From Myxococcales bacterium (lineage in GTDB: Bacteria; Myxococcota_A; Bradymonadia; UBA7976; UBA1532): DNA of 64,000 bases. Position numbers and translations under genes: made by a program. The DNA is taken from the NCBI GenBank assembly GCA_020633555.1, contig JACKDL010000007.1:1-64000 (forward strand). The letters run 5' to 3'. A model generated the notes under the pieces. That model had not been told where the DNA came from. It was given only the letters and a program-made list of their open reading frames with translations, and searched no databases. Below, piece by piece: positions 23,067-33,560 of the stretch (position 1 is the stretch's first letter; each line of letters opens with the position of its first letter).

Positions 23067-23096
23067 TTGACACCCGCGGAAACCCGCATGTACGGT
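23067..23096 (+). promoter_or_regulatory. Candidate sigma-70 promoter for the first HU gene
   Basis: Perfect -35 TTGACA at 23067-23072 and TACGGT at 23091-23096 with an 18-base spacer, about 70 bases before the HU start. Exact TTGACA is rare in this GC-rich window. The rest of the 22903-23164 gap shows nothing else. Confidence 0.5.
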
Positions 23097-23164
23097 GCGC
23101 CGCGCCAAAACCCGGCGGGCGCCTTGAGCGGGCCGCCGCAGCCCACCAGGAGGGGCAAAAGAAC

Positions 23165-23443
23165 ATGACCAAGAAGGAAGCCATCAGCGCCATCCACGCG
23201 CAGTTCGCCAACGACCTCACCAAGAAGCAGGTCGGCGAGATCTTCGACGCGCTGTTCGACGCCGCCAGCGGCGCCCTCAAGAACGAGGGCCGGCTGAGCT
23301 ACCCCGGCTTCGGCACCCTCACCGTGAAGACGGTGGCGGCCCGCACCGGCCGCAACCCCCAGACGGGCGAGGCCATCGAGATCGCCGCCAGCAAGCGCAT
23401 CACCTTCAAGCCCGCCGCCGAGCTGAAGGCCAAGCTGAACTGA
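23165..23443 (+). CDS. HU-family DNA-binding protein (copy 1)
   Basis: 92 aa, normal HU length. Helical dimerisation part MTKKEAISAIHAQFANDLTK, then GFGTLTVKTVAARTGRNPQT, the beta-arm signature with RxGRNPQTG, and ITFKPAAELKAKLN at the C-terminus. Binds and bends DNA non-specifically as nucleoid protein. SD AGGAGGGG precedes ATG 23165. The second HU gene follows after 89 bases; the two proteins are similar but clearly diverged, so an HU heterodimer is possible. Confidence 0.93.
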   Translation: MTKKEAISAIHAQFANDLTKKQVGEIFDALFDAASGALKNEGRLSYPGFGTLTVKTVAARTGRNPQTGEAIEIAASKRITFKPAAELKAKLN

Positions 23444-23532
23444 AGCGCGCCTCGGCGCCCTCGGGTTCCTGGATTCCAACCGCGGCGTCGCGCCGCGCAG
23501 CGGGGCCTGTGATGCCCCACGGAGACACTTCG

Positions 23533-23808
23533 ATGACCAAGGCCGAACTGATCGAGCACGTGCACGAGGTCGCTGGCGAGGGCCTGTCCCGCAAGCTCAC
23601 CGGCGAGGTGGTGGACGCCATCTTCGACACCCTGGTGGGCAGCCTGGAGGGCGACGGCAAGTTCGCCATCCCCGGCTTCGGCACCTTCAACAAGAAGCAC
23701 CGCGCGGCCCGCACCGGCCGCAACCCCCAGAGCGGCGAGACCATCGAGATCGCCGCCAGCAACACGGTCACCTTCAAGGTGGGCGCCGGCCTCAAGGGCG
23801 ACCTGTAA
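23533..23808 (+). CDS. HU-family DNA-binding protein (copy 2)
   Basis: 91 aa. Same architecture as the upstream copy: MTKAELIEHVHEVAGEGLSR, GFGTFNKKHRAARTGRNPQS, then VTFKVGAGLKGDL. ATG 23533 is chosen over an in-frame ATG at 23509 because GGAG lies just before it and the family begins MTKAEL. The arm differs from copy 1 (NKKHRA instead of TVKTVA), so binding preferences may differ. A tandem duplication is the simplest origin. Confidence 0.93.
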   Translation: MTKAELIEHVHEVAGEGLSRKLTGEVVDAIFDTLVGSLEGDGKFAIPGFGTFNKKHRAARTGRNPQSGETIEIAASNTVTFKVGAGLKGDL

Positions 23809-23817
23809 GGCGCCTTG

Positions 23818-23835
23818 GGGCGGCCCGCGCCGCCC
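23818..23835 (+). terminator. GC stem-loop after the HU pair
   Basis: GGGCGGC (23818-23824), loop CCGC, GCCGCCC (23829-23835), ten bases after the HU copy 2 stop. No T-run follows, so termination is inferred from position only. Confidence 0.35.
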
Positions 23836-23902
23836 TGCCCCCGTGCCCCGGCCGCCGGCCTCGCCGCGGCAGGCCCCCGTCAGGGGGACCCCTCCGAAAC
23901 GG

Positions 23903-25882
23903 CTACCGCCCGCCTGCGAGCTGCCTCAGGCCCGCCTGGGCCTCGGCCTGCGTGGCGTCCAGGGCCAGGGCCGCCTGCCAGTCGGCGGCGGCGCCCTGCA
24001 GATCGCCCAGGTTCGCCCGCGCCACCCCCCGCAGGCCCAGGGCCTGTGCGTCCTCGGGCGTGTCGGGCCAGCCGTCCAGCACCGCCCGCGCGTCGGCGGG
24101 CCGCTGCGCCGCCAGCAGCAGGCGCGCCAGGTTGCGCACCGATGTGGCGTCCAGCGGATCCAGCGCATAGGCGGCCTGGGCCAGGTTCAGGGCCCGGCGG
24201 GGGCGGCCCGCGCGTAGCCACGCCTGGGCGGCGTTGTTCAGGTGGCGGGTGGCCCGGGGCTCCAGGGTGCGCGCCATCTCGAAGGCGGCGGCGGCCTTGT
24301 CGGGGTGCCCCTGCGCGATCAGCGCGTGGCCCTGATCGCCCACCAGATCCGCCAGCGCCTGCTGGGCCTCGGGCAGATCCACCCCCGAGCCGGGGATCTG
24401 CGCCGCCACGGCGTCGGACCGGCGGGTGTAGGCCCGGCCCGAGCGCCAGCCCCGCACCATGAAAGGGAAGGCGGCCCACAGATCCGTGGGCCGGTGCGCC
24501 GCGTCGGCGCCGCCCGCCCACTCCCACTGCAGCGGCCAGCCCCGGGCCAGCGCTTGCACGCTGCCCAGCCCGCCGGCGGGGGTCCAGCCCGCCAGCGCCC
24601 GTGGCCGACGCGCCTGCACCGGCGCCAGCGAGCTCGGATCCCAGGCGTGCTGCCGCACGATCACCGCCGCGTCCGGCCGATCGCCCTCGACGGTCTGCCG
24701 CCAGGCCAGCCCGGCGGCGTAGTGGTCGCTCACCACGAACGCCAGCCCGTCCACCGGCAGGTCGTCGCTCAGCCCGTCCAGGATCAGCGGCAGGCCGCGG
24801 TCGTGGTGGCGGGAGGCGCCCGGCAGCGCCACCAGCGCCGCGGCGCCCATCAGCCCCGCCAGGGCCGTCGCCTGCGCGGGCAGCCGCCACGGCAGGCGCG
24901 TGGCCAGCCACTCCAGCGACGCCCCCGCGCCCACGCCCAGCGCCAGCAGGCCGGGCACCCCGTTCTGCAGATCCCGCAGGCCCATGGGGTTCAGGAAGGC
25001 GGCGTACACGGCGTCGGCGGCCCAGGCGGCCCCCACGAACCACCCCCCCGGCGCGCGGGCCAGGCGCAGGCAGCCAATCACGCCCAGGGCCACCAGGAAG
25101 GGCGAGCCCTCCAGGAGCTGCGCGCCGAACTCGCCGAAGGCGTCCGGGTCGAACGCGCCGAAGCGATCGGCGTACGCCGCGCGGATCCGGGCCCCGCTCA
25201 GGTGTCGCCAGAGGGCCTCGGCGGTGGCCGGGTCGCCCCAGTTGCGCCAGGGATCGGTGGCGGCCCGCAGCGGAAGGTACAGGGCCACCAGGGCACCCGA
25301 GAGCCCGGCCACCGCGCCGGCCACCGCCACCCGGGGGCGCCGCCGGCCCATCACCACGGCGGCGGGCACCAGCAGCAGGGCGAACAGGCGCAGCTCGGCG
25401 TGGTGCCCCAGGGCCAGCCCCACGGCGAAGGCGGCGGCCACCGCGTAGCGCGCGTCATCGTCGCGGGCGGCGCGGGCCACGCACAGGGTGACCCCCGCCA
25501 GCCACGCGGCGGCGCCCGTATAGACCTCGATGGTCAGGCTGTGCACCACCCAGATGGGTGACAGCGCCGCCAGCGCCAGCCCGGCCCAGGCGTCGCCGCG
25601 GCGCACGCCCAGGGCCCGGGCCGCCAGCACGCCCCAGGCCAGGGCCAGCCCACCCAGCAGCCCGCTGGCCAGGTTGCCGCGGAAGGCCAGCTCGCCCAGG
25701 GGGATCAGCAGCATCGCCGCCTTGTGGAGCATGACGAACAGCGGGAAGCCCGGGGGGTGGGCCACGCCCAGCTCGGCCGCCGCCGCGCCCAGCTCGCCGC
25801 CGTCCAGCCAGGTCAGGCCCGGGGCGGCGCCCAGGGCAGCCAGGCCGGCCACTGCAGCGAAGAGCGTCGCGGGCCCGCGCAC
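23903..25882 (-). CDS. DUF2723-type membrane protein with C-terminal TPR domain
   Basis: 659 aa from GTG 25882. The N-terminal motif TWLDGGELGAAAAELGVAHP, followed by PGFPL, is the signature of DUF2723 proteins, predicted GT-C glycosyltransferases; the conserved Asp-Gly-Gly-Glu is in the first loop. About ten hydrophobic helices follow to residue 370. A soluble part then ends in TPR-like repeats (ALIAQGHPDKAAAAFEMAR, NNAAQAWLRAGRPRRALNLA, RGVARANLGDLQGAAADWQ). Likely an inner-membrane glycosyltransferase-like protein with a periplasmic TPR part. A small membrane protein gene ends 1 base upstream of its start. Confidence 0.78.
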   Translation of the reverse strand: MRGPATLFAAVAGLAALGAAPGLTWLDGGELGAAAAELGVAHPPGFPLFVMLHKAAMLLIPLGELAFRGNLASGLLGGLALAWGVLAARALGVRRGDAWAGLALAALSPIWVVHSLTIEVYTGAAAWLAGVTLCVARAARDDDARYAVAAAFAVGLALGHHAELRLFALLLVPAAVVMGRRRPRVAVAGAVAGLSGALVALYLPLRAATDPWRNWGDPATAEALWRHLSGARIRAAYADRFGAFDPDAFGEFGAQLLEGSPFLVALGVIGCLRLARAPGGWFVGAAWAADAVYAAFLNPMGLRDLQNGVPGLLALGVGAGASLEWLATRLPWRLPAQATALAGLMGAAALVALPGASRHHDRGLPLILDGLSDDLPVDGLAFVVSDHYAAGLAWRQTVEGDRPDAAVIVRQHAWDPSSLAPVQARRPRALAGWTPAGGLGSVQALARGWPLQWEWAGGADAAHRPTDLWAAFPFMVRGWRSGRAYTRRSDAVAAQIPGSGVDLPEAQQALADLVGDQGHALIAQGHPDKAAAAFEMARTLEPRATRHLNNAAQAWLRAGRPRRALNLAQAAYALDPLDATSVRNLARLLLAAQRPADARAVLDGWPDTPEDAQALGLRGVARANLGDLQGAAADWQAALALDATQAEAQAGLRQLAGGR

Positions 25883-25883
25883 C

Positions 25884-26039
25884 TCAGCCGCCCCGGCCGC
25901 GGCGGGCCAGCAGCCCCAGCGTCAGCGCGGCGGCCTCGGCCAGCACGCCGAACACGAACAGGGCGACCACGGCGGTGGGCCACAGCCAGGCCACCGTCAG
26001 CAGGCCGGCGAGCAGCATCAAGGCGAGGGGAAACTCCAC
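25884..26039 (-). CDS. Small two-helix membrane protein
   Basis: 51 aa from GTG 26039. Almost entirely hydrophobic: EFPLALMLLAGLLTVAWLW, then TAVVALFVFGVLAEAAALTL, ending LLARRGRGG. It sits directly upstream of the DUF2723 gene with one base between, so co-expression is likely and it may assist that membrane protein. The SD is weak and a longer in-frame reading to ATG 26141 lacks a membrane-protein start. No family recognised. Confidence 0.5.
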   Translation of the reverse strand: MEFPLALMLLAGLLTVAWLWPTAVVALFVFGVLAEAAALTLGLLARRGRGG

Positions 26040-26134
26040 GCGGGCAGTCTGGCACGGGCCACGGGCCGGCGCACGCACCCCGCTCGAAGGGCCCGCAAGT
26101 CCTTGCAGCGCGGGGGTTGTCGGGGGGCGCTCGA

Positions 26135-26163
26135 TTGACACCCCACCCCCCGCGTGCTACAAG
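26135..26163 (+). promoter_or_regulatory. Sigma-70-type promoter for tRNA-Gln/prs
   Basis: TTGACA at 26135-26140, 17-base spacer, TACAAG at 26158-26163. It lies about 75 bases before the tRNA. This is the best promoter match in the window. Confidence 0.65.
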
Positions 26164-26238
26164 CCCGCGTCGTCCGTCCCCTCGTTGGGGGTGGTGTCTG
26201 CCCAAGTTCGCGGAATTTCAAAGCTTTCGGGCCGCCGT

Positions 26239-26310
26239 AGGGGCGTGGGCAAGTGGTAAGCCACGGGATTTTGGTTCCCGCTACCGTAGGTTCGAATCCT
26301 ACCGCCCCTG
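26239..26310 (+). tRNA. tRNA-Gln (anticodon TTG)
   Basis: Full cloverleaf seen. Acceptor AGGGGCG pairs with CGCCCCT (26303-26309); D stem GGC/GCC; anticodon stem CGGGA/TCCCG with loop TTTTGGT, giving anticodon TTG (reads CAA); T arm GTAGG-TTCGAAT-CCTAC. Discriminator base is G and CCA is not encoded. It lies 25 bases before prs and is probably co-transcribed with it. Confidence 0.96.
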
Positions 26311-26335
26311 ATTGACCCGGAGGTCGGAGCCAGCC

Positions 26336-27277
26336 ATGCCCTCGGTGCGGATCTTCGCCGGCAACTCGAACCCGGAGCTCGCGCGCGAGATCTGCGGGTA
26401 CATCGGTACCGGCCTGGGCACCGCGCGGGTGGGGCGCTTCTCCGACGGCGAGATCCGCGTCGAGATCGAGGAGTCGGTGCGTGGGGCTGACGTCTACGTC
26501 ATCCAGAGCACCTGCGCCCCGGTCAACGACAACCTCATGGAGCTGCTCATCATGCTCGACGCCCTGAAGCGGGCGTCGGCGGGCAGCATCTCGGCGGTCA
26601 TGCCGTACTTCGGCTACGGCCGGCAGGACCGCAAGGCCGCCCCCCGGGCGCCCATCTCGGCCCGGCTGGTGACCGACCTGGTCACCGCCGCGGGCGCCAA
26701 CCGCATCATCACCATGGAGCTGCACGCGGGGCAGATTCAGGGCTTCTTCAACGGCCCGGTGGATCACCTGTACTGCTCGCCGGTCATGCTCGGCTACCTG
26801 ATGGACGAGCTGGACCTGCACCGCCCCGTGGTGGTCAGCCCCGACGCCGGCGGCGTCGAGCGGGCGCGCGCGTACGCGCGGAAGATGCAGTGCTCCCTGG
26901 CCATCGTCGACAAGCGCCGGGCGGGCCCCAACGTGGCCGAGGTCATGCACCTCATCGGCGACGTCGAGGGCCGCGACGCGGTGCTCATCGACGACATGAT
27001 CGACACCGCGGGCACGCTGACCCAGGCGGCGCGGGCGCTGAAGGAGCACGGCGCGCGGCGGGTGTACGCCGCGGCCACGCACCCGGTGCTGTCGGGCCCT
27101 GCCATCGGGCGCATCGAGGCCTCGCCGTTGGAGCAGGTGGTGGTGAGCAACACCATCCCGCTCAGCAGCGCCGGCCGGGCCTGCCCCAAGATCAAGGTTC
27201 TCTCTGCTGCCGACGTGTTCGGCGAAGCCATCAAGCGAATCCATGACCTGAACTCGGTAAGTAGTCTCTTCAGCTAG
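26336..27277 (+). CDS. prs: Ribose-phosphate pyrophosphokinase
   Basis: 313 aa, normal length. IFAGNSNPELAREI at the start, RFSDGEIRVEIEE, FGYGRQDRKAAPRAPI, and the PRPP loop AVLIDDMIDTAGTLTQA. Makes PRPP from ribose 5-phosphate and ATP for nucleotide, His and Trp synthesis. ATG 26336 chosen because it has CGGAGG and GGAG upstream and matches the family start; an in-frame ATG at 26312 would overlap the tRNA region. First protein gene of the prs-rplY-pth run. Confidence 0.96.
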   Translation: MPSVRIFAGNSNPELAREICGYIGTGLGTARVGRFSDGEIRVEIEESVRGADVYVIQSTCAPVNDNLMELLIMLDALKRASAGSISAVMPYFGYGRQDRKAAPRAPISARLVTDLVTAAGANRIITMELHAGQIQGFFNGPVDHLYCSPVMLGYLMDELDLHRPVVVSPDAGGVERARAYARKMQCSLAIVDKRRAGPNVAEVMHLIGDVEGRDAVLIDDMIDTAGTLTQAARALKEHGARRVYAAATHPVLSGPAIGRIEASPLEQVVVSNTIPLSSAGRACPKIKVLSAADVFGEAIKRIHDLNSVSSLFS

Positions 27278-27320
27278 CTGGGGAAGACGAGGGGCCGGGC
27301 TTCGGGAAGGAGCGAAGCAA

Positions 27321-27914
27321 ATGTCCATCACCATCAACGCCAACCCCCGCGACGGCCGCGGGAAGAGCGCCTCGCGCGCCCTGCGCAACGACGGCCGCGT
27401 GCCGGCCGTGATCTACGGGCACGGCGTCGAGGCGCCCCAGACCGTCAGCCTGGATCCCAAGGATCTGCAGAAGGCCATGGAGGGCCCCAAGGGGCTCAAC
27501 GAGCTCTTCGAGTGCGTGGTCGAGGGCGGCGGCACCCACAAGGTGCTGGTGCGCCAGATCCAGCGGCACCCCGTGAAGCGCAACCTGCTGCACGTCGACC
27601 TGGTGGCGCCCGATCCCAACAAGACCATGCAGACGATGGTGCCCCTGGCCTTCGTCGGGAAGTCCATCGGCGTGAGCATGGGCGGCCGCCTGCGCACCCC
27701 GTACCGCGAGGTGAAGGTGGTGGCGAAGCCCGCCGACTTCCCCGGCACCATCGAGATCAACCTGACCCCGATGGACATCGGCTTCACGCTGATGGCCAGC
27801 GAGCTGTCGCTGCCCGAGGGCGTGACGGCCATCTTCGATCGCGACTACGTCATCGCCAAGGTGGTCAAGCCCCGCGGCAAGGCGAAGGCCGAGGAGCCCG
27901 CGAAGAAGAAGTGA
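27321..27914 (+). CDS. rplY: 50S ribosomal protein bL25, long Ctc form
   Basis: 197 aa. N-terminal L25 beta-barrel with GRGKSASRALRNDGRVPAVI and YGHGVEAPQTV, HKVLVRQIQRHPVKRNLLHV for 5S rRNA binding, and the C-terminal Ctc domain with VEINLT-type strands, ending in a Lys-rich tail. SD AAGGAG precedes ATG 27321. Follows prs as in many bacteria. Confidence 0.95.
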   Translation: MSITINANPRDGRGKSASRALRNDGRVPAVIYGHGVEAPQTVSLDPKDLQKAMEGPKGLNELFECVVEGGGTHKVLVRQIQRHPVKRNLLHVDLVAPDPNKTMQTMVPLAFVGKSIGVSMGGRLRTPYREVKVVAKPADFPGTIEINLTPMDIGFTLMASELSLPEGVTAIFDRDYVIAKVVKPRGKAKAEEPAKKK

Positions 27915-27991
27915 GGCCCCGCGCCTCATCCCTGGGCGCGGGCCGCTGATCGCGGGCCGCGTCGCCCCCCCGCACAGACCACACGAGCTGC

Positions 27992-28567
27992 ATGTCACGG
28001 ACCCTCATCGTCGGGCTCGGCAACCCGGGCCCCCGCTACGTGAACACCCGCCACAACGTGGGGTTCATGGTGGTCGACCGCCTGGCGGACGACGGGCGGA
28101 TCGACGTGGGGCGCAGCAAGTTCAAGGCGCTGTACGGGGCGGGCGAGCTCGAGGGGCAGAAGATCGTCTGCCTGAAGCCCCAGACCTTCATGAATCTCAG
28201 CGGCCAGTCCGTGGTGCCCGCCCGCCAGTTCTTCGACGTGGACGTCGACCGAATCTGGGTGGTGCACGACGAGCTGGACCTGCCCTACGGCACCGTCCGG
28301 TTGAAGATCGGCGGGGGACACGCGGGGCACAATGGGCTGCGGAGCATCGTCCAGCAGCTCGGCAGCCGGGACTTCGTCCGCCTGCGGGTGGGCATCGGCC
28401 GGCCCGTCCACGGATCGGTGAGCGACTACGTGCTCAGCGACTTCGCGGCGGGGGACGAGCGGTCCTTCCTGCCGGATCTCATCGAGCGCTCGGTGGCAGC
28501 GCTCCGCCTCGCCCTGCGCGAAGGTCCGAAGAACGCCATGAACCAGGTAAACGCGCCGTCAGACTGA
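27992..28567 (+). CDS. pth: Peptidyl-tRNA hydrolase
   Basis: 191 aa. LIVGLGNPGPRYVNTRHNVG carries the catalytic His; KPQTFMNLSG, VVHDELDLPYGTVRLK (catalytic Asp) and GGGHAGHNGLRSIVQQLG complete the family motifs. Recycles peptidyl-tRNA released from stalled ribosomes. It follows rplY after 77 bases and precedes the pyrophosphatase gene. Confidence 0.96.
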   Translation: MSRTLIVGLGNPGPRYVNTRHNVGFMVVDRLADDGRIDVGRSKFKALYGAGELEGQKIVCLKPQTFMNLSGQSVVPARQFFDVDVDRIWVVHDELDLPYGTVRLKIGGGHAGHNGLRSIVQQLGSRDFVRLRVGIGRPVHGSVSDYVLSDFAAGDERSFLPDLIERSVAALRLALREGPKNAMNQVNAPSD

Positions 28568-28600
28568 GGGGTTGGCGCGTCACGAAGGGAGTCGGGAAAC

Positions 28601-30793
<2,193 letters not shown>

Positions 30794-30800
30794 CGGGCCC

Positions 30801-30835
30801 CTGGACGCCCGGCGAGCTTGACCGCCGGGGTCCAG
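30801..30835 (+). terminator. Stem-loop after hppA
   Basis: CTGGAC then CCCGGCG (bulged G at 30807), loop AGCTTGAC, CGCCGGG then GTCCAG: 13 base pairs. It lies 8 bases after the hppA stop. No T-run of its own; the next hairpin has one. Confidence 0.55.
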
Positions 30836-30846
30836 ATCCGTATCTT

Positions 30847-30888
30847 CACGCGCCCTTGACCCCCTGGGGTCGAGGGCGCGTGTGTTTT
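30847..30888 (+). terminator. Intrinsic terminator between hppA and rpsF
   Basis: Left arm CACGCGCCCTTGACCCC (30847-30863) and right arm GGGGTCGAGGGCGCGTG (30866-30882) pair almost perfectly with one G-T wobble, followed by TGTTTTC. Long GC stem plus T-run is a classic rho-independent terminator, so rpsF expression would need read-through or its own promoter. Confidence 0.8.
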
Positions 30889-30892
30889 CAGG

Positions 30893-30943
30893 GGCGCACA
30901 TGGGGTGCGCCACTCCCTGCTCGCCGCCTCACCGTCGGCGGGC
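30893..30943 (+). promoter_or_regulatory. Candidate rpsF leader with CACCG-loop hairpin (possible S6:S18 autoregulation)
   Basis: Two hairpins in the rpsF 5' leader: GGCGCAC-ATGGG-GTGCGCC (30893-30911), then CCGCC-TCACCGTC-GGCGG (30924-30941), whose loop exposes CACCG. An exposed CCG/CACCG element is the feature reported for S6:S18-binding leaders in other bacteria. Function here is inference from position and loop sequence. Confidence 0.45.
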
Positions 30944-30974
30944 TGCTTCGAATCCGAAGGGAGACTTCAGGCCC

Positions 30975-31370
30975 ATGGCCATCAAGAAGTACCGCAAGTA
31001 CGAGCTGATCTACCTGATCCAGCCCGAGGCGACCGAGGAAGAGCGTCAGAAGGTCCACGACCGCGTGGAGCACGTCATCGAAGAGGGTGACGCCTGGCTG
31101 CTGAGCCGCGAGGACTGGGGCAAGCGCAAGCTGGCCTACGAGATCGGCAAGCAGAACAAGGCGTACTACACCTACGTGACGCTGGTGGCTGCCCCGGGCG
31201 TGACCACGGAGATCGAGCGCATCCTGCGCATGCTCGATCACTGCATCCGGTTCATGACCATCAAGCTCGAGGACGAGATCCCCGAGGATCGCATCCCCGA
31301 TCTGACCGCGGCGGCGGCGCCTGAGAGCAAGGCCCCCCCCGCCGACGATGACGAGGTGTCCAATGGCTAA
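30975..31370 (+). CDS. rpsF: 30S ribosomal protein bS6
   Basis: 131 aa. [18 protein letters not shown], then [20 protein letters not shown] and [20 protein letters not shown] follow the S6 fold; the acidic tail DDDEVSNG is common. ATG 30975 has GGGAGA upstream; earlier in-frame ATGs lie in the hairpin leader. Overlaps rpsR by 8 bases, giving coupled translation of the S6/S18 pair. Confidence 0.95.
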   Translation: MAIKKYRKYELIYLIQPEATEEERQKVHDRVEHVIEEGDAWLLSREDWGKRKLAYEIGKQNKAYYTYVTLVAAPGVTTEIERILRMLDHCIRFMTIKLEDEIPEDRIPDLTAAAAPESKAPPADDDEVSNG

Positions 31371-31611
31371 GGTGCGTAGCTACGGCCGTGGCCGTCGTCG
31401 TCGCAAGGTCGATCGCTTCCTGGCCGACAAGAGCCTGGTCATCGACTACAAGGATCCCTCGGTGCTGAAGTACTTCATCACCGAGCGCGGCAAGATCGTG
31501 CCCCGCCGCGTCAGCGGCCTGTGCGCGAAGAACCAGCGGCGGATCACCCGGGCCATCAAGCGGGCCCGGATGATCGCCCTGATGCCGTTCACCACCGTCA
31601 AGGCGCACTGA
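31363..31611 (+). CDS. rpsR: 30S ribosomal protein bS18
   Basis: 82 aa. Basic N-terminus [19 protein letters not shown], then [20 protein letters not shown] and [20 protein letters not shown], the S18 signature. Only the single family Cys remains, no zinc set. Starts within the 3' end of rpsF. Confidence 0.96.
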   Translation: MAKVRSYGRGRRRRKVDRFLADKSLVIDYKDPSVLKYFITERGKIVPRRVSGLCAKNQRRITRAIKRARMIALMPFTTVKAH

Positions 31612-31624
31612 GGAGGGCTTACGC

Positions 31625-32140
31625 ATGCAGGTCATCCTTCGTGAGGACGTGGAGCACCTCGGCGATGTCGGCGACATCGTCACCGTGCGCCCCGGCTACG
31701 CCCGCAACTTCCTGCTGCCCCGCGGCCTGGCCGTGCTCGCCAACGAGCGCCAGGTGCGGCGGGTGGAGCACGAGCAGCGGGTGATCGAGTCCCGGCTCGC
31801 CAAGCTGCGCGCGGGCGCCGAGGCCCAGGCCAAGCAGGTCAACCAGATCCACCTGACCATCGAGAAGGCGGCGGGTGAGAACCTGAAGCTGTTCGGCTCG
31901 GTGACGACGATGGAGCTCGAGGCGCTGCTGCGGGCCCAGGGCCATGAGGTCAGCCGCCGGCAGATCCAGCTCAAGGACAACATCAAGACCTTGGGCAGCC
32001 ACAAGGTGGCGGTGAAGCTGCACCGCGACGTGCAGGCCACCATCACCGTCGAGGTGGTCCCGGCCCCCGGCTCCTTCGTGGCCACCGAGGCCGCGGACAA
32101 GGCCGACGCCGACGATGAGTACGAGGCCTACGAGGCCTGA
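31625..32140 (+). CDS. rplI: 50S ribosomal protein bL9
   Basis: 171 aa. MQVILREDVEHLGDVGDIVT, then RPGYARNFLLPRGLA is the L9 signature; a long basic connecting helix follows and then the C-terminal rRNA-binding domain (LFGSVTTMELEALLRAQGHE). The acidic tail after residue 155 is an extension beyond the usual L9. SD GAGGAGG-like sequence precedes it. Third gene of the rpsF-rpsR-rplI cluster. Confidence 0.96.
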   Translation: MQVILREDVEHLGDVGDIVTVRPGYARNFLLPRGLAVLANERQVRRVEHEQRVIESRLAKLRAGAEAQAKQVNQIHLTIEKAAGENLKLFGSVTTMELEALLRAQGHEVSRRQIQLKDNIKTLGSHKVAVKLHRDVQATITVEVVPAPGSFVATEAADKADADDEYEAYEA

Positions 32141-32174
32141 GCGGCGGCCCCCCGGGGTCTGACCGTTCAACCGA

Positions 32175-32216
32175 CGCCCGCGCGGGGCTTGCCCCGCCGC
32201 GGGCGTTCGTGTTTCT
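32175..32216 (+). terminator. Stem-loop between rplI and dnaB
   Basis: ACGCCCGCGCGGGGC (32175-32189), loop TT, GCCCCGCCGCGGGCGT (32192-32207) with one bulge, followed by TCGTGTTTCT. Strong GC stem with a partial T-run. It may terminate or attenuate transcription from the ribosomal genes into dnaB. Confidence 0.55.
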
Positions 32217-32225
32217 GGAGAAGGC

Positions 32226-33560
32226 ATGAGCCAGGCGAGCCACCTCGAAGCCTTCGACGCCGAACTCTCGGTCATCGGCGGGATCTTCCTCGAGAACCAG
32301 GCCCTGGACCGGGTGCTGCCGCTCGTCGACGTGAGCGACTTCCACGCGCCGCGGCACGCCGTGGTGTATGGGCGCATGCTCGAGCTGGCCGAGCAGGGCC
32401 AGCCCATCGACACGGTCACGGTGACCCAGGCCCTGGAGAAGGCCGGGCAGCTCGAGGCGGCCGGCGGCCCCGAGTACGTGGCCGATCTGGCCGAGGCGGC
32501 GGCCACCGCGGTCAACATCGAGCACCACGCGGGCCTGGTGCACGAGGCCGCCGAGATCCGGCGGCTGATCGCCGCTTGCCAGGGCATCGTGGACAAGGCC
32601 CGGGGCGGCGACTACGACGACACCACCCGGCTGTTCGACGAGGCCCAGCAGGCCGTCTACGAGGTGGGCCAGTCCCGCAACACCCGCGCCTTCACCCCGA
32701 TGAACGCCGCCCTGAAGGAGGCCATCGAGAAGGTCCAGCGGGCCTACGAGGTGAAGGCGGCGGTGACCGGCACGCCCACGGGCTTCACCGCCCTGGACGC
32801 CAAGACGGCGGGCCTCCACGGCGGCGATCTGCTCATCCTGGCGGCCCGCCCCGCCATGGGGAAGACGGCCTTCGCGCTGAACATCGCCACGAACGCCGCC
32901 AAGCTGGGCGGCGGCACGGTGGCCATCTTCAGCCTCGAGATGCCCACCGTGCAGCTCGCCGGACGTATGCTGGCCAGCGAGGCGCGAGTGGACGGCGAGC
33001 GGATGAAGACGGGTCACCTGACCGACGGCGACATCGATCGGCTGCTGCAGTCGGTCAAGCGGATGAACAACCTGTCCATCCACATCGATGACACCGCCGG
33101 CATCTCGGTGATGGAGGCGCGCTCGAAGTGCCGCCGCCTGGCCAGTGACAAGAGCACCCCGCCCCTCAGCCTGGTGGTCATCGACTACCTGCAGCTCATG
33201 AAGGGGCGCCCGAACATCAAGAGCCGCGAGCAGGAGATCAGCGACATCTCGCGGAACCTGAAGGGGCTGGCCAAGGAGCTCAACGTCCCGGTCATCGCGC
33301 TGTCGCAGCTCAACCGTGGGGTGGAGTCGCGGCCCAACAAACGCCCGCAGCTCAGCGACCTGCGTGAGTCCGGGGCCATCGAGCAGGACGCGGACATCAT
33401 CATGTTCGTGTACCGTGACGAGTATTATAACGAAGACTCGGAAGACAAAGGGCTGGCCGAGGTCATCGTCGGGAAGCACCGCAGCGGCTCGACGGGGACC
33501 ATCAAGCTCAAGTTCTTCCGTCAGTGGACCCGCTTCGACAACCTGCTCCAGGAAGAATGA
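32226..33560 (+). CDS. dnaB: Replicative DNA helicase DnaB
   Basis: 444 aa. N-terminal DnaB domain with EAFDAELSVIGGIFLENQAL, then the RecA-like motor: Walker A ARPAMGKTAF near residue 210, LVVIDYLQLM (Walker B), ALSQLNRGVESRPNKRPQLS and DLRESGAIEQDADIIMFVYR. Unwinds DNA ahead of the replisome. No intein or insertion. Its stop overlaps the start of a response regulator gene, so translation of the two is coupled. Confidence 0.96.
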   Translation: MSQASHLEAFDAELSVIGGIFLENQALDRVLPLVDVSDFHAPRHAVVYGRMLELAEQGQPIDTVTVTQALEKAGQLEAAGGPEYVADLAEAAATAVNIEHHAGLVHEAAEIRRLIAACQGIVDKARGGDYDDTTRLFDEAQQAVYEVGQSRNTRAFTPMNAALKEAIEKVQRAYEVKAAVTGTPTGFTALDAKTAGLHGGDLLILAARPAMGKTAFALNIATNAAKLGGGTVAIFSLEMPTVQLAGRMLASEARVDGERMKTGHLTDGDIDRLLQSVKRMNNLSIHIDDTAGISVMEARSKCRRLASDKSTPPLSLVVIDYLQLMKGRPNIKSREQEISDISRNLKGLAKELNVPVIALSQLNRGVESRPNKRPQLSDLRESGAIEQDADIIMFVYRDEYYNEDSEDKGLAEVIVGKHRSGSTGTIKLKFFRQWTRFDNLLQEE

